NCBI GenBank assembly: GCA_965223775.1
Contig: OZ245021.1
Span: forward strand, 4,030,001-4,094,000
DNA: 64,000 nucleotides
Direction: 5' to 3'
Source of the DNA: JAJDXW01 sp965223775
Lineage (GTDB): Bacteria > Pseudomonadota > Gammaproteobacteria > HK1
The notes under the pieces are model-generated. The model saw nothing but the letters and a program-made list of their open reading frames with translations. It made no database searches and had not been told where the DNA came from. A program made the translations under genes and the position numbers. Below, in pieces: positions 1 through 10,876 of this stretch. The stretch's first letter is position 1; every line of letters starts with the position of its first letter.

Positions 1-1
1 G

Positions 2-1078
2 CTAGTGGAAGGTAATGACGCTCCGCGCGAGCTCGCCGCGCTCGAGCTCCGCCAGCGCCTCGTTGATGTCGTCGAGCCGGATGCGGCGGGAGATCATGAG
101 GTCGAGGTGCAGCTTGCCGGCAAGGTAGAAATCGATGAAGCGGGGCATGTCGATCCGGAACCGGTTCGAGCCCATGTTCGACCCCTGGATCTTCTTCTCC
201 TGGAGGAAGTCCGGACCGTGGAGCTCGATCTTCGTGCCGACCGGAATCATGCCGATCACGGTCGCGGTGCCCCCCGCCCGAAGCATCCGGAAGCACTGCT
301 CGGCGGCCAGCTTGTTGCCGATCGCCTCGAACGAGTAGTGGACGCCCCCGCCGGTCAGCGCTCGCACGCGGCGCACGGGATCCTCCTCGGTGGCGTCGAT
401 GACGTCGGTCGCCCCGAATGCCTTCGCGAGGTTGAGCTTCGATCCGACGAGGTCGATGGCGATGATCCGGGACGCGCCCGCGATCGCCGCCCCGTTCACG
501 GCCGCGAGCCCCACCCCGCCGCAGCCGACGACCGCGACGGTGGCGCCGGGCTCCACGCCCGCGGTATGGAACACCGCCCCGACCCCGGTGGTGACCCCGC
601 AGCCGATGAGGGCCGCCCGATCGAAGGGCATGTCCTCGCGGATCTTCACCAGGGCATGCTCGTGCACGATCATCTGCTCCGCGAACGAGGAGAGGTTCGC
701 AAACTGGTGGACCGGTCCGGCCGCGGTGCTGAGCAGTCCCTCGGAGTGCTCCGGGGCCTTGAGCACCTGGCAGAGCGACATCCGCCCGACGAGGCAGTGC
801 TCGCATTCGCCGCAGAAGACGGAGAGGCAGGTAATCACGTGGTCGCCGGGCTTCACGTAGGTGACCGCGTCGCCGACCTGCTCGACGACGCCGGCCGATT
901 CGTGCCCGAGGACCACCGGGAACTCGTGGGGGTAGGCGCCGTTGACGAAGTGGAGATCGCTGTGGCAGACCCCGGTGGCCGCGGTGCGGACGAGCACCTC
1001 CCGCGACCTCGGCTTCGCGATCGAGACCTCCTCGATCTCGAGCGGCTTTCCAACCTCCCGCAAGACTGCTGCCCGCAT
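2..1078 (-). CDS. Zinc-dependent medium-chain alcohol dehydrogenase
   Basis: A 358-aa enzyme expected to oxidise an alcohol to an aldehyde with NAD(P)+ in the cytoplasm. Seen in the sequence: catalytic-zinc Cys38 in GVCHSD, GHE at 58-60, a further zinc Cys in IGCGV near 158, four structural-zinc cysteines (about 89, 92, 95, 103) and a Rossmann GCGGVG near 183-188. The chosen ATG follows an AGGAGG ribosome site; an upstream in-frame ATG at 1147 would add 23 unlikely residues. The stop lies at the very edge of the window, so the gene is complete. Substrate cannot be told from sequence. It is transcribed away from the DUF2007/lysS group and looks like a single unit. Confidence 0.85.
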   Translation of the reverse strand: MRAAVLREVGKPLEIEEVSIAKPRSREVLVRTAATGVCHSDLHFVNGAYPHEFPVVLGHESAGVVEQVGDAVTYVKPGDHVITCLSVFCGECEHCLVGRMSLCQVLKAPEHSEGLLSTAAGPVHQFANLSSFAEQMIVHEHALVKIREDMPFDRAALIGCGVTTGVGAVFHTAGVEPGATVAVVGCGGVGLAAVNGAAIAGASRIIAIDLVGSKLNLAKAFGATDVIDATEEDPVRRVRALTGGGVHYSFEAIGNKLAAEQCFRMLRAGGTATVIGMIPVGTKIELHGPDFLQEKKIQGSNMGSNRFRIDMPRFIDFYLAGKLHLDLMISRRIRLDDINEALAELERGELARSVITFH

Positions 1079-1146
1079 CTCTCGTCCTCCTTCCGACGTT
1101 GTCCGGCGCGCCGGAGCGGCCCGGCGCGCGACGAAACTCGACCTCA

Positions 1147-1175
1147 ATTTGACCAGCGACCCCGCGCGGGGTCAA
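1147..1175 (-). promoter_or_regulatory. Possible palindrome-covered promoter of the alcohol dehydrogenase
   Basis: On the minus strand a TTGACC (1175-1170) is followed after 17 bases by TCAAAT (1152-1147), a plausible sigma-70 pair about 70 bases before the start codon. A perfect 16-bp palindrome, GACCCCGCGCGGGGTC (1158-1173), covers the -35 side and spacer, and outer arms TTTGACC/GGTCAAA flank it. This could be a repressor site or simply a hairpin. The assignment is inference from motif match only. Confidence 0.3.
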
Positions 1176-1325
1176 ACCGCCGCCCCGGTCCACAAGCACG
1201 TCAGATTCGTGGCTACCCTGGCCCCGGGCACGCTCCGCGCCCGGATACGGTCGGCCTCGCAATTCTCGCGTTCCCTCCCGTCCGGAACCCCCGGAGAGGC
1301 GGGCACGATGGTTGACGGTTTCGGC

Positions 1326-1651
1326 TCAGGCAGGGCCGGCCAACCCCTCCGGAGGATCACCCGCGCAGCGCCAGCAGGCCCCGAACTCGGGCTCGATCCA
1401 CTCGCCGCAGGCGGGACAGCGCCACGCTTCGCCGGCTGCCCCGGCCTGCCGGGTCTCGTCGATGATCGCCCGGGCGGGCGCCTCGTCTCCGTCCTCGACC
1501 ACCCAGAGCTCCGGCCAGCACTCCGTCGGCGGGAGCTCCCCCGCGCCGCCGAGCAGGTACTCGTTCTTGACGAGACACCCGATCCCGTGCTCTTCGAGGA
1601 CCGTCCGGAGGTAGCCGGCGAGCATGGGGTCGTGGGAGCTGAACACCCGCT

Positions 1652-1655
<4 letters not shown>
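1326..1655 (-). CDS. DUF2007-like protein with C-terminal zinc ribbon
   Basis: A 109-aa cytoplasmic protein of unknown role. The first 65 residues (KRVFSSHDPMLAGYLRTVLE...) match the look of the DUF2007 'putative signal transducing' fold, an ACT-like small domain. The C-terminal part carries CPACG...CWRC, a four-cysteine zinc-ribbon-like motif. It starts with GTG, and this GTG overlaps the lysS stop as GTGA, so it is likely translated by coupling to lysS. The family often sits beside housekeeping genes and no reaction is known for it. The DUF2007 assignment is from pattern memory. Confidence 0.7.
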
Positions 1656-3405
<1,750 letters not shown>

Positions 3406-3409
<4 letters not shown>

Positions 3410-4510
3410 CTCCCGACTCCCGCCTTGAGGCTCGCTTCGATGAACGGGTCGAGGTTGCCGTCCAGCATCCCCTGGGTATTGCCCGTCTCGACCCCGGTGC
3501 GAAGGTCCTTGATCCGAGACTGGTCGAGGACATAGGAGCGGATCTGGTTGCCCCACCCGATATCCGCCTTCGCATCCTCGACCACCTGGCGTTCCTCGTT
3601 CCGGCGCCGGATCTCGAGCTCGTAGAGCTTCGCCCGCAACTGCTTGGTGGCCGTCGCCCGGTTCTTGTGCTGGGAGCGATCGTTCTGGCACTGCACCACG
3701 ATGCCGGAGGGAAGGTGGGTGATCCGGACCGCGGACTCGGTGCGGTTGACGTGCTGTCCGCCGGCCCCGCTCGCCCGGTACACGTCGATGCGAAGGTCGG
3801 CCGGATTGATGTCGATGTCGATGTCGTCGTCCACCTCCGGGGAGACGAATACGGCCGCGAACGAGGTGTGGCGGCGATTGCTCGAATCGAAGGGCGACTT
3901 GCGCACGAGCCGATGCACCCCGGTCTCGGTGCGGAGCCAGCCGTAGGCGTGATCGCCGGCAACGCGGACGGAAACGCTCTTCACCCCGGCCACCTCCCCG
4001 GGCGATTCCTCGAGCAGCTCCGTCTCGAAGCCCCGGTGCTCGGCCCACCGCAGGTACATCCTGAGCAGCATGGCCGCCCAGTCCTGCGCCTCCGTTCCCC
4101 CCGAGCCGGCGGTTACCTCCAGGAACGCGTTGCGGCTGTCCATCGCGCCCGAAAACATCCGCTGGAACTCGATCCGGCCGACCTCGGAATCCAGGCCCTC
4201 CACGTCCTCCTCGACCGCCCGGGCGGTATCTTCGTCCGCGTCCGCCGCCGCGAGATCGAGCAGCTCGGCCGCATCCGCGAGCGCCGCGCCAGTCCGATCG
4301 ACCGCATCGACGACCCGCTCGAGCCCGACGCGCTCGCGCCCGAGGCCCTGCGCCCGCTCCGGGTCCCCCCACACCGCGGGGTCCTCCAGCTCGCGCCGGA
4401 TCGCGGCCAGCCGCTCGCGCTTGACCGGAACGTCAAAGATACCCCCTGAGAGCGTCCATCCGCTCTTGCAGGCCCTGGATACGTGCTGCCAACAGATTGA
4501 ATTCGACCAT
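3406..4510 (-). CDS. prfB: Peptide chain release factor 2, with programmed +1 frameshift
   Basis: RF2 releases the finished peptide at UGA and UAA codons. The gene needs a +1 ribosomal frameshift: 25 codons are read from ATG 4510 to a CTT TGA C site, then the ribosome moves to the frame beginning GAC at 4434. The joined product is 367 aa (E. coli 365). Seen: the SPF codon-recognition tripeptide in KSPFDSSNRR and the GGQ peptidyl-hydrolysis motif in GAGGQHVN. A GGAGG ribosome site lies before the start. lysS follows with an ATGA overlap. The usual recJ neighbour upstream is missing; an rpfE-like gene takes that place. Confidence 0.96.
4432..4447 (-). promoter_or_regulatory. RF2 autoregulatory +1 frameshift signal
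   Basis: The minus strand reads AGGGGG TAT CTT TGA C. The internal Shine-Dalgarno-like AGGGGG lies three bases before the CTT slip codon, and UGA followed by C is a weak terminator. This is the canonical arrangement of bacterial prfB. When RF2 is scarce the ribosome pauses at UGA, slips +1 on CTT and makes full-length RF2. The in-frame stop is at 4435-4433. Confidence 0.97.
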
Positions 4511-4635
4511 GAATCACTTACCTCCGACGGGCGCGGATGGTAGCACGGCAGGGCCCGCGGAGACCGCCTCCCGGCGGCCGCGACGCGCATCGAAGGAGCC
4601 CGAAAAAGTCACCCGAGCGGACCCGCCGCCGCCTC

Positions 4636-5742
4636 TCAGGGGCTCGAGGGTCCGTCGGCAAGGAGGAATTCCGCGAGACCGCCGGAGGGAGCGGGAACGT
4701 TCGGGCGGCGCGCCCGCCGGCCGGCCGCCTCGAATACCGCCTGCCCGGTCCGGAGCCCCGCATCGAGGACGACCTTGCGAATCCGTCCGGTCGTCACCTC
4801 GTCGAACAGGGTACGGAACCAGCGCTCCTCCGCGCGGAGGAGCTCGCGGCGCCAGGACTCGACGTCACGGCCGGCGACCGCACGGTAGCAGCCATCGCCG
4901 GGCGCAACGAGCCGGTGGCCGGCCGCCGCTTCGTCCGCGGCGCCGGGTTCCTCGTCGAGTCCGCGCACCCGGACGCCACCTCGCTCGGCGAGGGCCCGGA
5001 CCAGCGGGGCATCGGCCACGACCTCCTGAAACCGCCGAGGGGGGACCGGCCCGAGCGCCCCCGCCCCCCAGAACCACACGCTGTTGACCGGCAATTCTCC
5101 CCGCGCTTCGCGCTCCTGGTTGCCGGGGTGGGCGTAGAGCACCATCTGGGCCTCGTTCATCCGCCGCCGCCAAGTCGAGCCCTCGTTTCCCCCCGGAAGC
5201 ACGGCGCCGGCTCCTCGCCCGGCTACCGCGCCCGGTGGATGGAATTCCGCGTCCGGCCGCTTCTCGAGCCGCACGTACCAGCGGGTCGGATGCGGAGCCT
5301 CGAAGCGAATCCCCTCCGCCTCGAAATGCCGGTCGAGGGCACCGGCCATCGAGGTCGCCTCCTCGCGGGAGAGCGCGAAGTGCGACGCGTCGAACAGGCG
5401 CGCGGCGTCGAGGTCGGGACGAAGGTGAACCGGATCGGCGCGAACGGGAACGAGTGAACGCCCGTGCGTGCGGGCCGCGTCTTCGAAGCGCACGCCCGCC
5501 GCGTCCCGGTCCCACATGAGGGCCGCGACCGGCACGTCGTCGCCGCCCGCGGGATAGCCGAACACGCCAAACGCGAGCCGCTCGAACGAATCGGGCTCTT
5601 CGCCACCCGAGCGGCGCACCCGCCCGGCCGGTCGAGCGCGGGCGAGAAGCCCGACGAGACCCGGCACGTCGAGTCCTCGGACGATGTCGCCCGCGAGCGC
5701 CCGCGGCCACGGGCCGAGAAGGCCCGGGGCGTGCACCGTCAC
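4636..5742 (-). CDS. rpfE: RpfE-type conserved protein
   Basis: A protein of about 368 aa resembling the conserved RpfE-type family, whose gene sits in the Xanthomonas rpf region next to recJ-prfB-lysS. Visible are family-like stretches PTRWYVRLEK, RRRMNEAQMVLYAHPGNQ and LPVNSVWFWGAG. No signal peptide or membrane segment is seen, and no biochemical function can be assigned. The GTG at 5742 (VTVHAPGLLGPW) is a likely start. A longer frame running into hom is possible, but its first 50 residues look non-homologous. It lies between hom and prfB on the same strand, and recJ, normally present here, is absent. Name rests on pattern and synteny. Confidence 0.6.
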   Translation of the reverse strand: MTVHAPGLLGPWPRALAGDIVRGLDVPGLVGLLARARPAGRVRRSGGEEPDSFERLAFGVFGYPAGGDDVPVAALMWDRDAAGVRFEDAARTHGRSLVPVRADPVHLRPDLDAARLFDASHFALSREEATSMAGALDRHFEAEGIRFEAPHPTRWYVRLEKRPDAEFHPPGAVAGRGAGAVLPGGNEGSTWRRRMNEAQMVLYAHPGNQEREARGELPVNSVWFWGAGALGPVPPRRFQEVVADAPLVRALAERGGVRVRGLDEEPGAADEAAAGHRLVAPGDGCYRAVAGRDVESWRRELLRAEERWFRTLFDEVTTGRIRKVVLDAGLRTGQAVFEAAGRRARRPNVPAPSGGLAEFLLADGPSSP

Positions 5743-5855
5743 CTCGCGCTTCGCGGCCGTCGTCCTGATTGCGGTGAACTGCGTTCGGAGCACGGTGAAT
5801 CGAGCCCGGATGGCGTTGGAAGACGGCCGCAGGCCCGCGTCCCGGGACGAATCGC

Positions 5856-7172
5856 TCAGTCGGCGTCGAAGTGTTCGACCCGGATCCGGGTGACCGATCC
5901 CTCGACGCACGACGACGCCTCGATCCCCGCGACCGCGGTGTTCATGCGCGATTCCCGCACCCGGTGGGTCAGCATGATGAGGTGCACCTGGCGGACGCCG
6001 CGCGGCGGCTCGCGCTGCACCACCGCCTCGATGCTGATGTCGAGCTCCCCGAAGATGCTCGCGAGCTCGGCGAGCACCCCGGGGCGGTCCTGGGCCAGCA
6101 TCCGCAGGTAGTAGGCGGTCTCGACATCGTCCATGGCCAGCACCGGAAGGTCCGCGATCCGATCGGGCTGAAAGGCGAGGTGCGGAACGCGCTGATCCGG
6201 GTCCGTGGTCAGGGTCCGCACCACGTCCACCAGGTCCGCGACCACGGACGACGCGGTCGGTTCCGCCCCGGCCCCGGCGCCGTGGCAGACGATCGGCCCC
6301 GCCGCGTCGCCCTCGATGAGGACCGCGTTCATGACCCCGTCGACCGAAGCGAGGAGCCGGCGCTTCGGCACCATGGTCGGATGCACCCGCATCTCGATGC
6401 CCCGGCCGGTGTGGCGGGCGATGCCGAGATGCTTGATCCGGTATCCGAGCTGGTCCGCGTAGGAGATGTCCGCCGGCTCGATGGCGCCGAGGCCCTCGAC
6501 GTACACCCGGTCGAACTGGAGCGGATTTCCGAACGCGATGGAGGCAAGGATGGTGAGCTTGTGCGCCGCGTCGATGCCCTCGACATCGAACGTGGGATCG
6601 GCCTCCGCGTAGCCGAGGGCCTGCGCCTGCGCGAGCACCTCGTCGAACGGCCGCCCCCCCGACTGCATCCCGGTGAGGATGAAGTTGCTGGTGCCGTTGA
6701 TGATGCCCGCGAGCGATCGGATCCGGTTGCCGGCGAGCCCCTCGCGGATGCTCTTGATCACCGGGATGGCGCCGGCTACCGATGCCTCGAACGCGATGAT
6801 CGCGCCGGCCGCGCGGGCGGCGGTGAAGACCTCGTTGCCGTGCAGGGCGATGAGGGCCTTGTTCGCGGTGACCACGTGCTTGCCCTGCCGGATGGCCTGG
6901 AGCACCAAATCGCGCGCGATGTCCGTGCCGCCGATGAGCTCCACGATCACGTCGATCTCGGGATCGTCCACGACGGCGCGGGCGTCGCCGGTGAGATCGA
7001 TCCCGGAGAGATCGCAGTCACGCGCCCGGCCCGGATCGCGTACCGCGGCCCGGGTCACCTCGATGCCGCGCCCGGCGCGGCGCGCGATCTCGCTCGCGTT
7101 GCGGCGCAACACGTTGACGGTGCCGGCCCCGACCGTGCCGAGCCCGAGCACCCCGATGCGTATCGGTTCCAA
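5856..7172 (-). CDS. hom: Homoserine dehydrogenase with ACT domain
   Basis: Reduces aspartate semialdehyde to homoserine with NAD(P)H, the branch step to threonine and methionine. The 438-aa product has an N-terminal Rossmann domain (GLGTVG at residues 10-15), a central catalytic domain with NGTSNFILTGM and the AQALGYAEADPTFDVEG region, and a C-terminal ACT domain (YYLRMLAQDRPGVLAEL) for feedback control, usually by threonine. Start is a TTG preceded by GAAGGA; no ATG fits. This is the monofunctional type. thrC, which often follows hom in related genomes, is not here. Confidence 0.95.
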   Translation of the reverse strand: MEPIRIGVLGLGTVGAGTVNVLRRNASEIARRAGRGIEVTRAAVRDPGRARDCDLSGIDLTGDARAVVDDPEIDVIVELIGGTDIARDLVLQAIRQGKHVVTANKALIALHGNEVFTAARAAGAIIAFEASVAGAIPVIKSIREGLAGNRIRSLAGIINGTSNFILTGMQSGGRPFDEVLAQAQALGYAEADPTFDVEGIDAAHKLTILASIAFGNPLQFDRVYVEGLGAIEPADISYADQLGYRIKHLGIARHTGRGIEMRVHPTMVPKRRLLASVDGVMNAVLIEGDAAGPIVCHGAGAGAEPTASSVVADLVDVVRTLTTDPDQRVPHLAFQPDRIADLPVLAMDDVETAYYLRMLAQDRPGVLAELASIFGELDISIEAVVQREPPRGVRQVHLIMLTHRVRESRMNTAVAGIEASSCVEGSVTRIRVEHFDAD

Positions 7173-7206
7173 TGGCGTTCCTTCTTCCCGCAAGCGACCG
7201 GGCGAA

Positions 7207-8400
7207 TTATCGTCCCGATACGGCTTCGCGGCCACCGCCGCGGGCGAGGGCGGGCCAGATCCAGATGCGGACGATGGCCGCCCCGAGCGCGGCGAGGACC
7301 GCCGCCCCGAGAAATGCGGCCTCGCCGCCGAAGGAAGCCCAGAGCTGGCCGGCCGCGAGGCTTCCGATGGCGCTTCCCGCCCCGAACGAGACGCTCGCGT
7401 ACACCGCCTGGGCACGCCCGAGGTGCCGGTCCCGGAACGCTCGGCGCAGGACATGCATGGCGAGCGCGTGGTGGAGGCCGAAGGTCGCCGCGTGGAGGAC
7501 CTGCGACGCGATGAGCCAGCCCGGGTGGTCGGCGAGCGCGGCGGTCAACCCCCAACGAACGACGGCCGCGGCGAAGCACGCCAGGAGAAGCCGCTCCACC
7601 GGGAATCTCTCGATCCAGCGATGGGCGAAGACGAAGAGGACGATCTCGCAGGCGACGCCGAGCGCCCACAGCGCCCCGATCCAGCCGGGGCGATACCCGT
7701 GGTCGAGCAGAAACGGGGTGAAGAAGGTGTAGAAGGCGCCGTGACTCGCCTGCATCGCGAGGCTCGCGAGGAAGAAGGCGATCAGCCATCCCGGAATGAC
7801 CGGCCGTCCACCGGAGTCCGGGGGTTCCGCCGTGGGCCGATCCCCCGGCCCCGCATCGGCCGGAATCGCGAACGCGGCAGCCATGACCAGGACAAGCCCC
7901 GCGAGCACGAAGAACGGCACGCTCGCGACGGAGAGGCGTTCGAGCATTGCCCCGACTCCGGTGACGGCCGCGACGTACCCGACCGAGCCCCAGAGCCGCA
8001 CATGGACGTACCGTGTCGCCCGTTCCCCGAGCCGGCTCAGGGTCAGCGCCTCGAACTGGGGCAGCGTTCCCTGCCAGAAGAAGCCGAACACGAGGAGCGC
8101 CGCGAAGAGGCTCCAGAACCCGGGCGCCGCCGCGACGGCCCCGAAGGCGAGGAGCGCCCCGGCCGATCCGATGCACACCACCCGCTTCCGCGACCCGGTC
8201 CGATCCGCTACGAGACCCCAAAGCCACGGGGTGACGAGCTTGGTCACCGTCAAGGCCGCGAAGAGCACTCCGATGGCCTGCGCTTCGAGGCCCCGATCGA
8301 GCAGGTACGCCGAGAAATACGGCAGGAATACCCCGGCCGCCGCGAAGTACGAGAAGTACCAGGCGCCAAGGCGCAGGAGGCCGTGTTCTCGATTCAGAAT
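7207..8400 (-). CDS. MFS transporter, HcaT/LacY-like, apparently with non-AUG start
   Basis: An inner-membrane transporter of about 397 aa with roughly 12 hydrophobic segments. The order GAWYFSYFAAAGVFLPYFSAYL, LTVTKLVTPWLWGLVADRTGSRKR and so on matches the MFS_1-like group containing E. coli HcaT (379 aa). Cargo unknown. The first possible ATG/GTG/TTG is GTG 8268, which would remove transmembrane helix 1. Conserved-looking sequence continues upstream to an in-frame TGA, and the only candidates there are ATT (8400) or CTG (8397). Either a rare start codon is used or a base is wrong. Its stop lies 34 bases before hom. Confidence 0.75.
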   Translation of the reverse strand: MLNREHGLLRLGAWYFSYFAAAGVFLPYFSAYLLDRGLEAQAIGVLFAALTVTKLVTPWLWGLVADRTGSRKRVVCIGSAGALLAFGAVAAAPGFWSLFAALLVFGFFWQGTLPQFEALTLSRLGERATRYVHVRLWGSVGYVAAVTGVGAMLERLSVASVPFFVLAGLVLVMAAAFAIPADAGPGDRPTAEPPDSGGRPVIPGWLIAFFLASLAMQASHGAFYTFFTPFLLDHGYRPGWIGALWALGVACEIVLFVFAHRWIERFPVERLLLACFAAAVVRWGLTAALADHPGWLIASQVLHAATFGLHHALAMHVLRRAFRDRHLGRAQAVYASVSFGAGSAIGSLAAGQLWASFGGEAAFLGAAVLAALGAAIVRIWIWPALARGGGREAVSGR

Positions 8401-8413
8401 GGAGGCTCGCGTG

Positions 8414-8737
8414 CTACTGCGAATCGATCAACATTGACTCGGGAATCCGTGTCTTTACCGACAGCAGGGAAACATCGCCATGGCGCATCGAGCGCAGCCG
8501 GTAGCCGTCATGAACCAGATCCCGGAGATGCAACCGATTGATCATGAACATGAGCACGAGATTGCTCAGCCCGACGGTACACAAAGCGAGAAGAAGCGAG
8601 ATGAGGAACCACTTCCAATCCCCTCGAAACAGCATGGGAAAGGGACCGAAGAATAGAGTAGTCCACGAGAAACCAACCGGCGCTTCCCGTGTTCGTTCCG
8701 TGCCCTTGTGGTAGAGCGTTGCCCGATTGCCGGCCAC
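8414..8737 (-). CDS. Small membrane protein of unknown function
   Basis: A 107-aa protein of a widespread but uncharacterised family that begins with a short polar stretch (RATLYHKG) and continues VGFSWTTLFFGPFPMLFRGDWKWF, then one or two transmembrane segments (FLISLLLALCTVGLSNLVLMFMI) and a soluble tail. The start is GTG 8737 after GGAGG; a GTG at 8776 is less likely. Base composition is lower in G+C than the neighbours. It sits 13 bases before the apparent start of the MFS gene, so both may be cotranscribed. No function proposed. Confidence 0.65.
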   Translation of the reverse strand: MAGNRATLYHKGTERTREAPVGFSWTTLFFGPFPMLFRGDWKWFLISLLLALCTVGLSNLVLMFMINRLHLRDLVHDGYRLRSMRHGDVSLLSVKTRIPESMLIDSQ

Positions 8738-8851
8738 CGACAAACCTCCGATCGCTGCGTACGTTCCAGTATACACACGGAATTCTCGCCGCTCGGAGGT
8801 CGAACCCGTGCGGATCCGGTACGGGCCCGCACGGGCGGATTGGGGGAAGGC

Positions 8852-10399
8852 TCAAACGGAGCTGAAGTGCCCGTGGAAGCCGAGCGGCAGCGGATAGTCG
8901 AGCGAGGCGCGCGCGATCGGCCCGTCCCCGATCCGCCGGGCGTCGAAGACCGCGACCCCGCTCGCCCCGCGCTCGTAGTCGAGGAACGTGCCGACCAGCC
9001 AGCCGTCGTCCTCCGCCCCTCCCTCGCGCCACGGAACGAAGACGTGCTCCTCCGGGATCACGCCCGAACCGAAGTCGAAGTCGTCCAGGGTCCCGCGCTC
9101 GAGGTCGCGCTTCTCAAGCCGGTGGAGCACCAGGCCGTCCGTGTCTTGGTCCGCGCCGAGCGTGTACACGTAGCGGTTGCGCCGGCCCACTACCGCCGGC
9201 GCGACACGGGGGAACTCCGCCCAGTCCGACGTCGCCTCGACGTCGGAGCGCCCGTCCGGGTACAGGGTGAAGCGGGAGTAGCGCTCCGGCGCGGCCGGAC
9301 GCACCTCTCCGCGCATGATGTATCGCAGACGCTCGGTCATGAGGGTGGGGTCGGCCGCAACGCAGTGGTCGAACCGGATGGCGGAACCCGCTTCCTCCCA
9401 GCCGTTGCCGTGGTGAAAGCCGAAGCCGGCGGGAAGCTGATGCCAGCGCCGGCTCCCGAAGTCGTCCTTGGCGATGACGAGCGCCCGCGAGCCGTGCTCC
9501 GGCCGCCAGGCGAAGGCGTCGAGGAACGCCCCGTCCCGCACCGCCTCCCGGTTGAAGACGAGGGGCGGAAGGACGATGACGAGGTGCCGCTCGGTGACCA
9601 CGAAGTCGTGCACCATGCCGAGCGGCCCCGCGTCGACCACCGCCGCCTTGACCAGCGAGCCGTCCGGGGCGACCTGGTACAACACCAGCCTCTCGGCCGG
9701 GAGGTACCCCGCACCGAACGCCCACAGGGTCCCGTCCGGTTCGACCTTGGGGTGGGCGGTGAACGGCACCCCCTCGAGACCCTCGCCCCAGGCCTTGAAA
9801 TCCCGCCAGGCAAGGGTCTCGCGGTCGAGGACGCTCGCGGATCCGGCCTCCCAGAGTGCCAGCAGCTCGCCGTGATGGTCCAGGACGGACGTGTTGGCGG
9901 GATTGAGGTCGTCCGGCCCGCGCACCGAAGCCCCGTGGTCGACGACGGTCCCGAACCCGGGATAGGCACGGCGTCCGGCGGCTCTTTCGCGGGCGAGCTT
10001 GGGCGTTTCGAGCACCCGCCCCCGGTGGGTCACGGCGGCGCCGTCGAAGCGGAACGCCTGCACCATGCCGTCGCCGTCGAACCAGTGGCGGTAGCGAAGC
10101 CCGAACCGCTCGTGAACGGCCGGCCCGTTGCGGTAGAACGTCCCCCGGAGCGCGGCCGGCAGCCGCCCCTCGATCCGGGCCGCACCGTCGAGCCGATCCG
10201 CGGAAGCGCCCTTCCAGCCGAGCAGCATGGGGTTGGAGGCGAGCCGCGCGGCGAACTCCGCGGACCAGTCGTCGCCGGCCGCCGCACCGCCGGCAAGGGC
10301 CCGCGTGAACGGCGCGGCCATGTGCGTGAGACCGGCGGCGCCGGCGGCAAGACTCGCGCCGAGCAGGCGGCGTCGGCTCCAAGTATGGGTAGTCTTCAT
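8852..10399 (-). CDS. Carotenoid cleavage oxygenase family protein, Tat-exported
   Basis: A 515-aa enzyme of the RPE65/carotenoid-oxygenase family, non-haem iron dioxygenases that cut a double bond in carotenoids, apocarotenoids or stilbenoids. Seen: a twin-arginine signal (SRRRLLGASLAAGAAGL), RGTFYRNGPA and HWFDGDGMVQAF near the start, and the expected iron-ligand histidines in FTAHPK, MVHDF, FGFHHGNGW and the C-terminal GFHGHFSS. Export to the periplasm is unusual enough to note. Substrate cannot be assigned. The DUF2141 gene lies 24 bases upstream on the same strand, suggesting one operon. Confidence 0.85.
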   Translation of the reverse strand: MKTTHTWSRRRLLGASLAAGAAGLTHMAAPFTRALAGGAAAGDDWSAEFAARLASNPMLLGWKGASADRLDGAARIEGRLPAALRGTFYRNGPAVHERFGLRYRHWFDGDGMVQAFRFDGAAVTHRGRVLETPKLARERAAGRRAYPGFGTVVDHGASVRGPDDLNPANTSVLDHHGELLALWEAGSASVLDRETLAWRDFKAWGEGLEGVPFTAHPKVEPDGTLWAFGAGYLPAERLVLYQVAPDGSLVKAAVVDAGPLGMVHDFVVTERHLVIVLPPLVFNREAVRDGAFLDAFAWRPEHGSRALVIAKDDFGSRRWHQLPAGFGFHHGNGWEEAGSAIRFDHCVAADPTLMTERLRYIMRGEVRPAAPERYSRFTLYPDGRSDVEATSDWAEFPRVAPAVVGRRNRYVYTLGADQDTDGLVLHRLEKRDLERGTLDDFDFGSGVIPEEHVFVPWREGGAEDDGWLVGTFLDYERGASGVAVFDARRIGDGPIARASLDYPLPLGFHGHFSSV

Positions 10400-10423
10400 C
10401 GTTCCAGCCTCCCCGTGGTTCCG

Positions 10424-10876
10424 CTAGTAGCTCATCGTCATCGCAGCGGTCGCCGGCGGGTCGCCGACGGTCACCGCGGCTTCCTCGAAATCCGGCGGGC
10501 CGAAGCTCGTGGGCGGGTCGTTCGCGAATCCGTACCCTTCCTTCGGGATCCCGAGCACATTGGTGTCGAGGTCCCCGTTGCCGTTCTCGTCATGGAAGGC
10601 GTTGACCGCGTACCGCCCGGGCGGGAGGTCGCGGAGCACGAAACGCATCGCGCCCTCGCGGGCCTGCTGCTGGACCCCCGCGAGCATGCCCTTCGCGTAG
10701 GGGAACTCCTCTCCCTCGCGCGGGGCATGGACGGCGACGTAGATCCGGCCCGCATCGGAGCGGACCCCGCGAACCTCGATGACGAGCTCGGCGGCGACGG
10801 CGGCGGGCGCCGCGGCGAGGCCGGAAAGGCCCGTCAGGGCGGCGGCCACGGTAGTAGCGAGAATCGAACGGGTCAT
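10424..10876 (-). CDS. Secreted DUF2141 protein
   Basis: A 150-aa protein with a Sec signal peptide (MTRSILATTVAAALTGLSGLAAAPAAVA) and a single DUF2141 beta-sandwich domain: LVIEVRGVRSDAGRIYVAVH, then RDLPPGRYAVNAFHDENGNGDLD and a Gly/Pro-rich end. The DENGNGDLD stretch resembles a calcium-binding loop. Function unknown; the family is found in periplasmic or surface proteins. GAGGAGG precedes the ATG. It heads a probable two-gene operon with the carotenoid oxygenase and is divergent from the LytTR regulator across 108 bases. Confidence 0.8.
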   Translation of the reverse strand: MTRSILATTVAAALTGLSGLAAAPAAVAAELVIEVRGVRSDAGRIYVAVHAPREGEEFPYAKGMLAGVQQQAREGAMRFVLRDLPPGRYAVNAFHDENGNGDLDTNVLGIPKEGYGFANDPPTSFGPPDFEEAAVTVGDPPATAAMTMSY

